From positions 96,110,534 to 96,174,533 of the forward strand of contig NC_070606.1 in NCBI RefSeq assembly GCF_027172205.1: 64,000 bases of DNA, read 5' to 3'. The notes beneath the pieces were generated by a model. That model made no database searches. It had not been told where the DNA came from and worked only from the letters and a program-made list of their open reading frames with translations. The position numbers and the translations under genes were made by a program. This document shows positions 34,478 through 45,102 of this stretch, in pieces (within the stretch, counting starts at the first letter, position 1; every line of letters begins with the position of its first letter). Origin of the DNA: Podarcis raffonei (Eukaryota > Chordata > Lepidosauria > Squamata > Lacertidae).

Positions 34478-34483
34478 AATAAA
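34478..34483 (+). terminator. Candidate poly(A) signal of gene A
   Basis: AATAAA 482 bases after the stop, preceded by a non-repetitive stretch fit to be the 3' UTR. The AATAAA overlapping the stop region (33995) is too close to serve alone. Confidence 0.55.
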
Positions 34484-34499
34484 ATATCTCTTCCAAATC

Positions 34500-35567
34500 A
34501 CTACACTGAATCTGGAACTTCATATTGGGGGGGAAACACATGGGATCAGGAGTGAAATACGTTGTGTGGAGGCACTGTGGGATATTTGATGGCTTCACAT
34601 CCTTTATCACTCTCCCATGAGGCTGCTAAGAAATGGAAGAGGGAGAATTTTAGAGCCGCCATTCCTCCAACTTCCTCTATTCTTTCCTTCAACCACAGAA
34701 GTTAAGAGTAATATGGAGGTGGAGGGACACCAAGACCACTGTGGTTTGAAACAACAGCAGAGGTTTGAGTAAAGCAAGGGTGGAGGGATCCTGAGCAATT
34801 GTTATTCCTTTATTTTTAAAAACTGTTTTAACAAGGAGAAACAGCAGTGATGGGTAGTACATAGAGGTGTACACTAAAACACCAACATAGACTTTCTAAC
34901 TCCCTTCTTGCTTTATTCAAACCTTATTTTAAGCTGCCACTCCCCACCCCACACCCCAATGTGCAGAGACTGACCCATCTCTGGAACCTACCCAAGCTGG
35001 GTCGGTCCAGTAACTCAAAGAGCAAACTTCTTTATAAAAATATAATAAAGTTTTATTAAAAGAAGGCTACAGGGTTTTTAAAAAGAGAGATTTCTGGTAG
35101 CAGCGCAAAGTAAAGTACGGCAACTTGGAAGCTTAAAAATAACAAAGCTATCTTATCTCACTTTGTTCTAGCTTTCAGGATTGTTACCAATTTTGGATGG
35201 TATAAAAGTTTTAATTATGCTAAAATGTGGTGGCTGGTTAATTTCGTACTTTTTGAAGGGTATTTTCTGAGAAAGTGGCTTATAAATGTATCAAATAAAC
35301 AAATAAATAGTATGGACTGACAAAGAGCAACTTTTTGCAGAAGAGGCTAAATGACTAAACAACAACATAAGCAACACACATAACACAATATTTAAAATAA
35401 TATAAAAATGACAAGCTCTTATTAATACTGAAAAGCACAAACCCATGTTGACTAGAGCATTAGAATGGTTGGGGCATGGTAGCACCAGAGCTTGTCTCCC
35501 TTCTGTGTCACTGACCTTGGTGCTTTCCTGCTCTTCTTGCTCACAATGTGACCTTGATCTGGTGTGG
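34500..35567. other. Intergenic between the two CYP2 genes, unresolved
   Basis: AT-rich DNA with no recognised exon. Small open frames lack domains. Confidence 0.4.
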
Positions 35568-35715
35568 AAAACCTTGGCCTGCCACATGTTGCAGAACTAC
35601 AACTCCCACCAGCCCCAGGAAGTACAGCCAGTGACCAGAACTGTTGGAAATTGCAGTTCTGCATCACCTGGAAGGCCAGAGGCTTTGCCCACCTGCACTG
35701 CACTATGTTGCAAGC
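35568..35715. mobile_element. Fold-back MITE (ACTACAACTCCCA family), old copy
   Basis: GAACTACAACTCCCACCAGC and GGAAATTGCAGTTCTG are the diverged arms of the family seen at 15164 and 37193. Confidence 0.65.
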
Positions 35716-36043
35716 AAATTACTTCTTCTATCGTTTTTTTGTAGCAAAATATGCCGCATAGCAACTGCTAGATCTACCTGTGTGTGGCCAAAGGTACCAT
35801 GCTTGGAATGAAGTAATCCCGATTAACTAATTCATTTAATTAAATTTTCATTTTAATTCCATAATTTATGAATGTAGGAGTTTCATCACACCCTAGTTTG
35901 TGTTTGATTGTAGCCGTTGCATATACCATTTAAACCTACCTGAAAATGATGTTATTGTTTATACTTAAAGTTTCTTATTTTGGGGGGGAATAAATAAAAA
36001 CCATTGTTCACATGAGTCTGAGTTATTACTGAGAAATAAATAC

Positions 36044-36089
36044 CTTAGCAAGAATGTCTTCATGAATCTTCACCCCAGTCCACCACATT
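36044..36089 (-). pseudogene. CYP2 exon-1 3'-end scrap
   Basis: On the minus strand it reads WWTGVKIHEDILAK and is followed by GTATTTATTTCTCAG, matching the end of exon 1 in gene A ([30 protein letters not shown]). It sits 28 bases beyond the fuller relic, so the exon-intron boundary was locally duplicated. Confidence 0.8.
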
Positions 36090-36117
36090 AGACAAAGTTA
36101 TAGTAAGCAGTAAGTAC

Positions 36118-36285
36118 CATAATGAAAGTATCTTCACAAATCTTCAACCCAATCTGCCATGCACCACCAATGAGAAGAAGCTGAGGAAGTCCAGGAGGTT
36201 AGTGCCTGCGTGACCAGAGCTGTTTCAGGAAGTCCAGAATCAGAAGAACCACCAGCAGAGCAATCAAAAATGCTGATATCTCCAT
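36118..36285 (-). pseudogene. CYP2 exon-1 relic (second copy), exact 168 nt
   Basis: Starts ATGGAGATATCAGC and reads MEISAFLIALLVVLLILDFL, then KQLWSRRH, a TAA stop where gene A has Tyr29, then PPGLPQLLLIGG and WQIGLKICEDTF. The length equals gene A exon 1 and GT follows (GTACTT). Sequence upstream to about 36410 aligns with the 5' UTR of gene A (shared GCTGATGTCCCTG-like and CATCCTAG words). It is an orphan first exon on the gene B strand, downstream of gene B, with no further exons before gene A's end. It could be a decayed tandem copy or an abandoned alternative first exon. Confidence 0.88.
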
Positions 36286-36419
36286 ACCCCTCCTGCCTTT
36301 AATTTCTCCTTGATTCTATCTAGGATGCCTGGTTAGGTTCCATTTTCTTCCTTTGCTTTTCTCAGGGACATCAGCACTTCTCTTTGCCGGAGCACACTAG
36401 AGAAAGTCCAGTGAACAGG

Positions 36420-36853
36420 ATGACTCCTCCTGCTGGAATGGAGAGGCAGGGCCCTTCAAGTCTTTTGCCTCTTCTTCCAGAGGGAGAAGCTATCCTTTCC
36501 TCCAGTTCTGCCCTGCCTCTAGTCAGGCTGGCAGGTTCCTTTTTTGAGTGAGGAAAACGTTTTCCTTACTCTGTACCACTGTCATTGTGATTTCTCTTTT
36601 GCCTTCCTTTTTGGCTAGCTATTTCAAAAATCCAGACACAAGAGTTCTTGAGCTTTTGGGGGCAGGACAAAGTTGTTGAGCTTCTGACATGGGTTGCCAT
36701 ATGTCCAGATTTTCCTAGACATACAGCAATTTCTCCCCACTGTTTCTGACGGCCAAATCCAGGCTACGTCCGGGAAATTCTGTACATGTGGCAACCCTGT
36801 TTTTGCCTCTTCCATGTGTTTCTTGTCTGCTGAAGTTGACTGAGGCTTGGGGT

Positions 36854-36884
<31 letters not shown>

Positions 36885-37010
36885 TCCTGTAGGGCTTTTT
36901 TCTTTTCTCCTTCCTCCTCCTTTCATTTATTCAGGAGGGAATTAACAGACCTTGTCTGTGTGGGCACTTTGTGTCCTTGAGGCAGGAGAATTGACAGGGC
37001 CTGCAGTACC
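36420..37010. other. Intergenic, unresolved, with (GT)n
   Basis: Holds a GT run at 36855-36882 and no gene. Confidence 0.4.
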
Positions 37011-37012
37011 CA

Positions 37013-37165
37013 CATAGAATGATAGAATTGTAGACTTGGAAGTTACCATGAGGGTCACCCAGTCCTACTCCCGGCAATGCAGGAATCTTTTGCCCAACGT
37101 GGGGCTTGAACCCACAGCCCTGAGATTAAAAGTCTCCAGCTACACCAAGCTATACCAAGCTCACC
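37013..37165 (-). mobile_element. tRNA-Lys-derived SINE with CR1-type tail, reversed
   Basis: Reversed tail ATAGAATGATAGAATTGTAG, then GCAATGCAGGAATCTTTTGC, then GGGGCTTGAACCC (box B) and part of the tRNA head. Sisters lie at 40195 and 49245. Confidence 0.75.
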
Positions 37166-37192
37166 CTCCATCATGCGGAAGCGTCACTCACT

Positions 37193-37343
37193 CTAAGGCA
37201 GCAGTTCTCAATCTGTGGGTCCCCAGATGTTGTTGGACTACAACTCCCATCATCCCTGAGCTCTGGCCTTGCTAGCTAGGAATGATGGCAGTTGTAGTCC
37301 AACTACATCTGGGGGCCCACAGGTTGAGAACTGCTGCCTAAGG
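37193..37343. mobile_element. Fold-back MITE (ACTACAACTCCCA family)
   Basis: GGCAGCAGTTCTCAA pairs with TTGAGAACTGCTGCC, and inner GGACTACAACTCCCATCATC pairs with GATGGCAGTTGTAGTCC. The symmetry extends outward, so no target duplication can be read. Confidence 0.8.
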
Positions 37344-37959
37344 GAACACATCCATGGTTCTCCCCAGCATACTGTGGACTGATTTTGTTGTTGTTTGTTT
37401 GTTTGTGTGTGTGTGTTTGCAATGGGGAAAGAGAACATAGAACATGAAGGCTTTTCTGATGGGACCCACAATACACTTCTAGTGGGACCTAGAGCTGTAT
37501 TTCCTTGGGCACGCCTCCTTCTAAGGCTGTCTGCTGCTTCTGATTCATTTGTCTGCTTTGCGACGCTCCCAATGGCGCACAAGGCAAATACTTTAGCAGG
37601 CAATCTTCAAAGGCATGGCTGGCCATAGCATGAAGCAGTTTGCTTCCGTGGAAGCTTGTCCGGAGTAGCGTCAGGCACCGTCCACCGGTGCCAAGTGCTG
37701 GCCGCCAACCATTACTCCCCAGCTACTTTTTACTCCAGGAGGTTGGGGAGAAGGGGCAAGGGGTGAGGTGGTGGTTTGCCTAACATGACCAAAAAAATGG
37801 TCTTGCACTATGGACCCCCACCAGCAAGTCCCCTGCCACCTTCTCTCCACCTGCCAAAGCTGCTGCTAAGAGCAGCAATGACCCAACCAGCTGCTGTCAA
37901 GTTCTCTCTCTTTGTGTGTCCTTGAAGCTCATTTTTCTTTTCTTTTTCTTTTTTATTAA

Positions 37960-38500
37960 ATATTTTCTTGTTTTACAGAAGTGTAATGTCTTTCATTTTT
38001 TCCATGTAACATTTTTACAAATCCGTTTCATTTGTTGAAACGTTAGGGGGAGGAAGAAAAGAAAAAAGAAGGAGTGGAGGGAGGGAAGATGGGTGGGGGT
38101 GGGGTCGGGTGGCGATGTTTCTGTTATGCTTAATGTATGTAGGGTTTGGTGTCAGCGTTGCTTGTGCTGTTCACTTGTGTTCCTTTGGTGGTGAGAGAGG
38201 CTGAGGTTGGCCTAGGGTGTGGTTGTTTGTTTGTGATTGGCTGTGGTGATCTTTGTTTTCGTGTGTGAGTGGGGTGGGTGGGTGTTTTGTATCAGGTTAG
38301 CCATATTGATTTGTATGCTGTTGGTGGATTCTTGTCGTTGTCTTGTTGGGCTGTGTATGTGATAAAGGGGAGCCATACCGGGGTAAAGGCATCTTCTTCT
38401 GTTTGTCCCCATGTCAGTTTCAGTTTATTGGTTAATTTTTCTAGTAGGGCTGTTTCCCATACTATTTGGTACCATTGGTCCATGCTTAACAAACTGAAGC
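37960..38500 (-). mobile_element. L1 LINE 3' end, reversed, second subfamily
   Basis: Minus frame at 38292-38492 reads DQWYQIVWETALLEKLTNKL and EDAFTPVWLPFITYTAQQD, an L1 ORF2 C-terminus of a different subfamily from that at 7595. The 3' UTR is AC-rich and the T-rich start near 37960 is its reversed poly(A). Confidence 0.75.
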
Positions 38501-39427
38501 CTGAGTAAACAGCAGTCTAGGGTGAGAGAGGCCCTTAGTTGGGGGGGGGGGTTCAATTTATGGAAGTCTAGGATGCCTTTATTGAAACACATTTGTAAGC
38601 TCCCTAAATATCTTTGGTTTGGTTTAAAAGGAGAATGAAAGTAAAAGAACTACCGGAGCTAGTGTGCTATAGTCCTGTCTGACTTCTCCCTCCCACTGCA
38701 GCAGCACGCTTCCCTATATTTATCATCTGCAGGGTTCACATTTCTCCTCTCTCCACCCCAAACGCCATTCATAGCTGCGACTTGGTTCATTGACTAAAAG
38801 CTTCAAGAGGGGAGCGTGGCAGGCTGCTTTCTCCAGTAGGGCCTGGAGATGGAAATGGTTCGTCCTCCTCACATGCTGGCCTTCCCTCCTGCTGTTTCCT
38901 GATGGGACCAGTCTCTTCCTCTGACAGGTGAGTGGCTGCACTCTGCCCATGCTCATAGGCTCCTTTTCTGACCATCCTCAGCCTCTGCCCTGGTGCTCCC
39001 CGCCTGGATCTGGATACAGAATGAGGGCCAAAGGACAAGGAGCAGCTGATAAATGGATTGGAGGCAAAGCAAGTGAGAGTGACCACCAAGAATTGAGAGG
39101 AAGAAAAAGAATATGGGAAATAAATCTGGCAACAAATCTGTCTGTCTCTCTCTCTTGTCCCCTGCCCCGCCTTCTGCTGCAAATGAGATGGCACAGCAAA
39201 CAATTGCAAACAATGATTATTGTATATACTTATATTGTATATGCTTATTATTATTGTACATACTCATTATACTTAATCCAAAAGGTGGTGCGTCCAAAAC
39301 TGCTAGCACATGATCCTCAGGTCATGACCCTTCTAACTGTACAATTCTATGATTCTTGTAAGGGCAATTGCTTAAAAATATTGGGGGAACAGTATTATTT
39401 TTAATGGGAACAATATTATATTTTGTA
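38501..39427. other. Intergenic, unresolved
   Basis: No exon seen. Overlapping open frames on both strands at 38787-39404 have no recognisable domain. Confidence 0.4.
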
Positions 39428-39650
39428 CAGCGATACCTCAGGTTAAGTACTTAATTCATTCCGGAGGTCCGTTCTTAACCTGAAACTGTTCTTAACCTGA
39501 AGCACCACTTTAGCTAATGGGGCCTCCTGCTGCTGCCGCGCCGCCAGAGCCCGATTTCTGTTCTTATCCTGAAGCACTATTTCTGGGTTAGTGGAGTGTG
39601 TAACCTGAAGCGTATGTAACCTGAAGCGTATGTAACCCGAGGTACCACTG
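39428..39650. mobile_element. Tc1/mariner-type MITE, CAGTGGTACCTCG family
   Basis: CAGCGATACCTCAGGTTAAG pairs with CCCGAGGTACCACTG and TA flanks both ends. The interior GGGGCCTCCTGCTGCTGCCG block is characteristic of the subfamily. Confidence 0.88.
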
Positions 39651-39819
39651 TATCATGGCATCTGTAAGTGTGGGACACCATTTCCATAACAATAAAGGAA
39701 AATAAAACACAGGGTTTTGTACATTATGGTTCCCCTCTCCTAAGCTGCTTCAAACTTCCAGGGACTGGTGAGCTGCACCCAAGAGTAAAAGAGTAAAGGA
39801 GCTTGTGGATGTAATCTCA

Positions 39820-39978
39820 GAAACATTGTTTATGATCTTTGAGGTCCCTGCAGACCCATCTTCAAAAAGGCAGGGGGGAGACGACCTACCTAACGACCAA
39901 CCAGTGAGCTTGATATCAATACCAGGAAAGATCCTAGAACAGATAATTATACGGTCAGTCTGTGAGGACTTAGAATTA
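39820..39978 (+). mobile_element. CR1 LINE, left piece of a split copy
   Basis: AACCAGTGAGCTTGATATCA and AATACCAGGAAAGATCCTAG encode the CR1 RT start. The copy breaks near 39978 and resumes at 43166. Confidence 0.8.
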
Positions 39979-40194
39979 TATTGCCCGCACATTAACCCTT
40001 GTATGCTAAACTTTAATTGTGCAAATTGGTCAAGCAGGCCGGGCACTGTTTAGACCCGCAAGCCTGTGTCTTTTCCTTTAACTTAAGCCTTTATTACAAG
40101 AGGACACTTTAGCCCAGCCAGCCTGGTTCAGTATTGATTAAACGAACCACAACTGGAAAGAAATCAGATTCAAACCACTAATCCCTAATGGCAA

Positions 40195-40336
40195 ATGAAA
40201 CTGGGATCAAATGTTTATCTAGTCATCTAGTCCACCCCCTGCAAGGCAGGAATCTTTTGCCCAATATGGGGCTTGAACCCACATCTCTGAGATTAAGAGC
40301 CTCATGCTCTACCAACTGAGCTATCCCAGCTGCTTC
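40195..40336 (-). mobile_element. tRNA-Lys-derived SINE, reversed
   Basis: The minus strand has GGGATAGCTCAGTTGGTAGA, anticodon-loop CTCTTAATC and GTGGGTTCAAGCCCC, close to tRNA-Lys(CUU), followed by GCAAAAGATTCCTGC and GGACTAGATGA. The acceptor stem does not pair as in a real tRNA. Confidence 0.85.
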
Positions 40337-40877
40337 GAGTCTATAAACAACTCAATATTGAACAGAGTTGCATTACCTTTCCCTCCCCAAAGGGACGTGA
40401 AAGATACTAAAACAAACACCGGCCTTTATGAACAAATACTCAAATCACTTACCATGAATTAATGTATTCAAGTAAACTGCTGGGCGTAAGGCAACAAAAT
40501 TGCAATGAAATAATTAAATTATTACTATTACTATTATTAAATTTATTTCATTTTATTATTTATTATTTATTTATTCATTCATTCATTCATTTTTATGCTG
40601 TGCAGTCAACTGCGTTCGGTTCAATAGACTTGCCCCTAATGACTGTGCCCAACTTCGGAACTAAATTGTAGAAAACAAGCTAATTAAAATGACCGTGCCC
40701 ACATCAATTAATGAATGTATTAGATTAGCTTTGGTTAGTGACTGCTTTGAATTACAATGAAATAATGCAACAAGTAAACACATGTGCTGTGCTCAGCTGT
40801 ACCCAGACCAGTGTAACTTCAGTGCAATAAAGCCAAAAACTGCAGCAAAGCCATGAAGACTCAAAAAGACAAAGTTA

Positions 40878-41659
40878 CCGTATTTTTCGCCCTATAGGAC
40901 ACACTTTTTCCCCTCCAAAAATGAAGGGGAAATGTGTGTGCGTCCTATGGAGCGAATGCAGGCTCCTTGGCTTCAGTGATAGCAACGCGAAGCCTCCAAA
41001 GCCTGCGCTCCAGAGGCTTCGCGTTGCTTTCGCTGAAGCCAGGAGAGTCTGCTCTTTGAGGCTGGCGGTGGGGGAAAGCAGCGCTTCCCCCCATCGCCAG
41101 CCCCACAAGCTGGGGGGGCAGCGGAAAGGCGCGCAACGCATTCCCGCTACTCTCCGACCCCGCTTTGAGGCTGGCGGTGGGGGGAAGCAGCGCTTTCCCC
41201 CATCGCCAGCCCCACAAGCTGGTTCGAAAAGCCCACTGGAGCCGCGCACTCTTTAAAGGGGTTGCACAGCTTCTGCTGGCTCTTCTATGAGATGGGGGAA
41301 TTCCCCCACCTCGTAGAAAAGCCTGCAGGAGCCGTGCAGCCTTTAAAGAGCTTTAAAGAGCTTGGGGCTTTTCCCCAAGGAGGGAGAAGGAACTGACTGG
41401 CCGTTTCAGTCCCTTCTCCCTCCTGGTCAAAAAGCCCGCAGGAGTCACACGCAGCTCCTTTGGGCTTTTGCAGGAGGTGGGGGAATTCCGCCACCTCCCG
41501 CAAAAGCAGGGAGAAGGTCTTGGGGTAGCGCACAGGCTGTGTGCAGCCTGTCCACTGCTCCCAGAGCTGGGGGGGAATCATATTGTTTTCCTTGATTTCC
41601 CTCCCTGAAAACTAGGTGCGCCCTATGGGCCAGTGCACCCTATAAGGCAAAAAATACGG
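40878..41659. mobile_element. MITE, CCGTATTTTTCGC family, copy 2
   Basis: Ends CCGTATTTTTCGCCC and GGCAAAAAATACGG with TA on both sides. The 782-bp body contains duplicated GC-rich blocks (GAGGCTGGCGGTGGGGG twice, 122 bases apart). Confidence 0.85.
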
Positions 41660-43165
41660 TACTAGTTCAAATATACAATCCCCCCCACTGGTCACGAGGT
41701 TCCTATAAAGGGGCAAGCCGCCTTTTAACAATATACCCGAAAACTTAAATAAGATGTATGAGAAGTCAGTTGGCTACTATGAAATGATAGATGTTTGAGC
41801 AGCCACTCGGTTTCCTTTAAGCAACAACGCTGAAGCACTATATAAATCTTGCCACAAAGTAACAAAGCTTAACAACCCGAACAACCAGCAGGGCTAAATA
41901 ACTAGCGTGCCTCACTTAAAATGGCCGCCGTTGCTGGACGTGTCAGAAACAAAATGGCAACAACCCGGCAGCTGTAACCTGGGCAAAGGTCAACAACTGG
42001 CCCCACAATAACACATGGTTCCTTTAAGTGCTCAAAGCTGTAGGGGCAGCCACGTGGTTTCTGTAACAACACAAGCTGTACTTTTTAGTGTAATGTAAGC
42101 TAAACGGAGGCAAAAAAGCTGCAGGGCAAGCGAACCCCTCAATAGCCAGTAGCACCAACGAAATTGCACTTGCTAAACTCCGGAAATAGGCATGAAAACT
42201 GAACAAAACTAAACTAAAATCCCAACAGGAGAAAGCAGTCCCAGCTAGCAACAAAGAACCAGCCCCACCCCGCAAGGCAAAAGCACAAAAAAAATGGTAT
42301 CTCAATATGCAGAATGCATCCGCCCGCCCCCACACATAAAGCTCCGTTCCTCCAATTCACTTCCCCCAAGCTAGCAAAACACACACACACAAACACAGTA
42401 CCAAACGTTCTTCCTTGAGCTCCTTGCAGAACAGGCAATCAGCAGCTGAGGGTAGGCAGCGGATCACCAGAAAAAGCTCCACAAAGCTGAATAAATTCCT
42501 GTGCAGGGGGCAGGCAGCAGCAGGCACCGCAAGTTCCTGAGGGCAGGGAACTTGCCCCGAAACACACAGAGCTCCCTGTAAAAACAGCAGGCGCGAAAGA
42601 GATGCTGGAAGGAAAGCACACAAGCACACACACAGTGATTTTAGCTCAATTACAGCTCCGTTGTTAAACTGCAGCAGCTGGAATGGAGCGCAAAGGGGAA
42701 ACTCCCAGAAGGAGAAAAGCCCCAAATTGGTTTCAGCTCCAAAACTAGAGATAACAACTCCTGAAAATAAAGCAGTCAGGAGATCAAGCAACACCAGCAG
42801 CAAATGCTGGAAATTCTCTGTAAAAAAGGGAGCTTTTCCTGTGAAGCAACAGCAAATTCCACGAGGTGCCCTGCAGCTCAAGAACAAACGCAACAAAGAA
42901 GCAAGGCAGGAACGCTCCAGGAAGGCAGATAAGATCTCCGACAAACAGGAACAGCTGATATGCGGGAAACAAAGGCAGCTGAGCGCCAAAGAAGGAGATT
43001 CTCGCCCGCACTTGCCTTAAATGAGGCAAGCCACACCACCTGGGCCAGCCGATTGGCTGGCCGGGGATGACACGGCCGAGGAATTCCCAGATCACGTGGG
43101 GCTGGGAGCCAGCCTCCACGTGCCTGTTGGGGCGTGATGCCCGCAACCCCACCTCCTCTCTCAAG

Positions 43166-43220
43166 GTCGGAAGTGGCTTTCTCAGAAATAAGTCATGCCA
43201 GACCAATCTGATTTCTTTCT
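43166..43220 (+). mobile_element. CR1 LINE, right piece of the split copy
   Basis: GGCTTTCTCAGAAATAAGTC and ATGCCAGACCAATCTGATTT continue the CR1 RT region interrupted at 39978. Confidence 0.8.
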
Positions 43221-43905
43221 TTTTCTTTCTTTCTTTTTTAATTTTTAATTTTTTTATTTTCCATTCTTTATAATCACACTTTCATCCAGGGATGTCAAAT
43301 AATTTACAAAAAAAAATTATTCAGTCGAAAATCTAACAATAACATGCATCAAAATCATCCTCCTATTAGTTATACATAACAGTATATACTTTTGTCCCTA
43401 CTCATTCATCCTATTTTCCCCCCTTCCTCCCTCCCCTTTAACCCCTCCCCCCAACACTTGTTCTCTCTTCAGATCTTTAACCATGTGCACAGATTATTCA
43501 TTCTAATTTGGATGCTTGGGTTGGCTCCCCCCCCCCTGCTATCCAATTCCTATAACACATCCATTTATTCAAAATCTTTTGACATTTGTTTTCCCATGTC
43601 TCTTCCGTCATTACCTGTTCAAATATGTCAGATTGTATGAGCTTTCGTGTGCATGCACACTTCTTCAGATACACAGATAAAGGTTATTTCTGATGTATTT
43701 CAGGCTAAGATAGAAGGCAATAGAGAAATGTTTATCTCAAGAATACTGGGGAATAGTAAAATAGAAAGAAAAGAGCAAGATTGGTATAAAATTATGATCT
43801 TAGCTGGTATGCTTGTTATTGCATCAGGATGGAAAGAAAAGGATAACTGGACAATGGAAAAATGGAATGACTATGTTTTTGAATACATACCATCTGACAC
43901 AGATA
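43221..43905. mobile_element. L1-derived pieces, both orientations
   Basis: 43221-43640 starts T-rich and reads as a reversed L1 3' end. 43680-43905 reads forward as KIMILAGMLVIASGWKEKDN, an L1 ORF2 C-terminal block. Boundaries are approximate. Confidence 0.6.
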
Positions 43906-43996
43906 GGTAGCCGTGTTGGTCTGCCATAGTCAAAACAAAAAAAAATTTTTTCCTTCCAGTAGCACCTTAAAGACCAACTAAGTTAGTTCTTGGTAT
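43906..43996. repeat. Retroelement end, 'AGCTTTCGTGTG' family
   Basis: GGTAGCCGTGTTGGTCTGCC, then CTTCCAGTAGCACCTTAAAG and GAGCTTTCGTGTG. The last words also occur at 43640-43670, so this repeat brackets the L1 piece. It may be Penelope-like; this is uncertain. Confidence 0.5.
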
Positions 43997-44528
43997 GAGC
44001 TTTCGTGTGGGGCTACCTTTGAAGGTGACTCAGAAACTACAATTAATCCAGAATGCAGCAGCTAGACTGGTGACTGGGAGTGGCCGCCGGGACCACATAA
44101 CACCGGTCCTGAGAGATCTGCATTGGCTCCCAGTACGTTTCCGAGCACAATTCAAAGTGTTGGTACTGACCTTTAAAGCCCTAAACAGCCTCGGTCCTGT
44201 ATACCTGAAGGAGCGTCTCCACCCCCATCGTTCAGCCCGGACACTGAGATCCAGCGCCAAGGGCCTTCTGGCGGTTCCCTCATTGCAAGAAGTGAGGTTA
44301 CAGGGAACCAGGCAGAGGGCCTTCACAGTAGTGGCGCCCGCCCTGTGGAACACCCTCCCTTCAGATGTGAAGGAAATAAGCAGCTATCTTCTCTTTAGAA
44401 GACATCTGAAGGCAGCCCTCTTTAGGGAAGTTTTTAATATTTAATGCTGTATTGTTTTTAATACTTGATTGGAGGCTGCCCAGAGTGGCTGGGGAGGCTC
44501 AGCCAGATGGGCGGGGTATAAATAATAA

Positions 44529-44572
<44 letters not shown>

Positions 44573-44575
44573 CAT
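43997..44575 (+). mobile_element. L2-type LINE 3' end, (TTA)n tail
   Basis: A 149-codon frame contains [40 protein letters not shown] and [19 protein letters not shown], then the usual tail. A reversed L2 tail follows immediately. Confidence 0.9.
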
Positions 44576-44589
44576 CATCATCATCATAC

Positions 44590-44790
44590 ATACATACATA
44601 CCCATCTGGCTGGCTCCCAACACAATAAAAACACAATAAAACATGAAACATTAAAAACTTCACTAAACGGGGCTGCCTTCAGATGTCTTCTAAAAGTCAG
44701 TTGTTTTTTTATCTGACATCTGGTGGGAGGGCGTTCCACAGGGCAGGCAGGCGCCACTACCGAGAAGGCCCTTTGCCTGGTATACAACTA
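44590..44790 (-). mobile_element. L2-type LINE 3' end, reversed
   Basis: Reversed tail with CTTCAGATGTCTTCTAAAAG and AAGGCCCTTTGCCTGG. With the preceding copy it forms an inverted pair of about 180-bp arms, 125 bases beyond the stop of gene B. Confidence 0.85.
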
Positions 44791-44914
44791 CCCTAAATTT
44801 GATCCAGAAGACTCTTATGTTCTTATGTTAATTTCAGATAAAATGAGCAAGTCAAGGCAGTACATCATATTCAGTGGAAAGGAAGGAGAGAGAAATGTGC
44901 CAGTCCCTGTTTTA

Positions 44915-45102
44915 TTATGTCCTGCAGTGGGGAATAGCACAGATTTTATAAGGATGAGGGTTCATTGTAACCCCTGCTACAGGGTCTTGATTAAGTTCTT
45001 TCACTCCTTCTGGCAGCTGGAAGCTGAATGCCCTCAGCAGGCTGGTCAGGAAGATGAAGATTTCGATCTTTGCCAGCTGCATTCCCAAACATATGCGAGA
45101 CC
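44915..45102 (-). CDS. Gene B exon 9
   Basis: [19 protein letters not shown] to [12 protein letters not shown] and TAA. Same length as gene A exon 9; about 17 of 62 residues differ. Confidence 0.93.

Larger units (their letters stand above)
39979..43165. other. ~3.2 kb insertion within a CR1 copy, family unknown
   Basis: Non-CR1 DNA separates two CR1 pieces that adjoin in an intact element. It contains a SINE (40195-40336) and a MITE (40878-41659) that arrived later. The remainder (about 41660-43165) is GC-richer with CACGTGG, GGCCGCCG and ACACACAC words. A 210-codon minus frame at 42357-42989 is leucine/cysteine-rich and shows no domain. No terminal repeats could be defined by eye. Confidence 0.55.

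Noticed and set aside
36118-36285. Exon-1 relic as a live first exon of gene B
   Set aside because: It lies downstream of gene B's last exon on the same strand and has an in-frame stop.
38787-39404. Overlapping frames on both strands as genes
   Set aside because: No recognisable domain; both strands open, which is common in GC-balanced noncoding DNA.
40250-40330. Functional tRNA-Lys gene
   Set aside because: The acceptor stem does not pair, the sequence continues into a CR1-type tail, and sister copies show it is a SINE.
42357-42989. 210-codon minus-strand frame as a gene
   Set aside because: Low-complexity leucine/cysteine-rich translation, no domain or splice context, inside an insertion with other mobile DNA.
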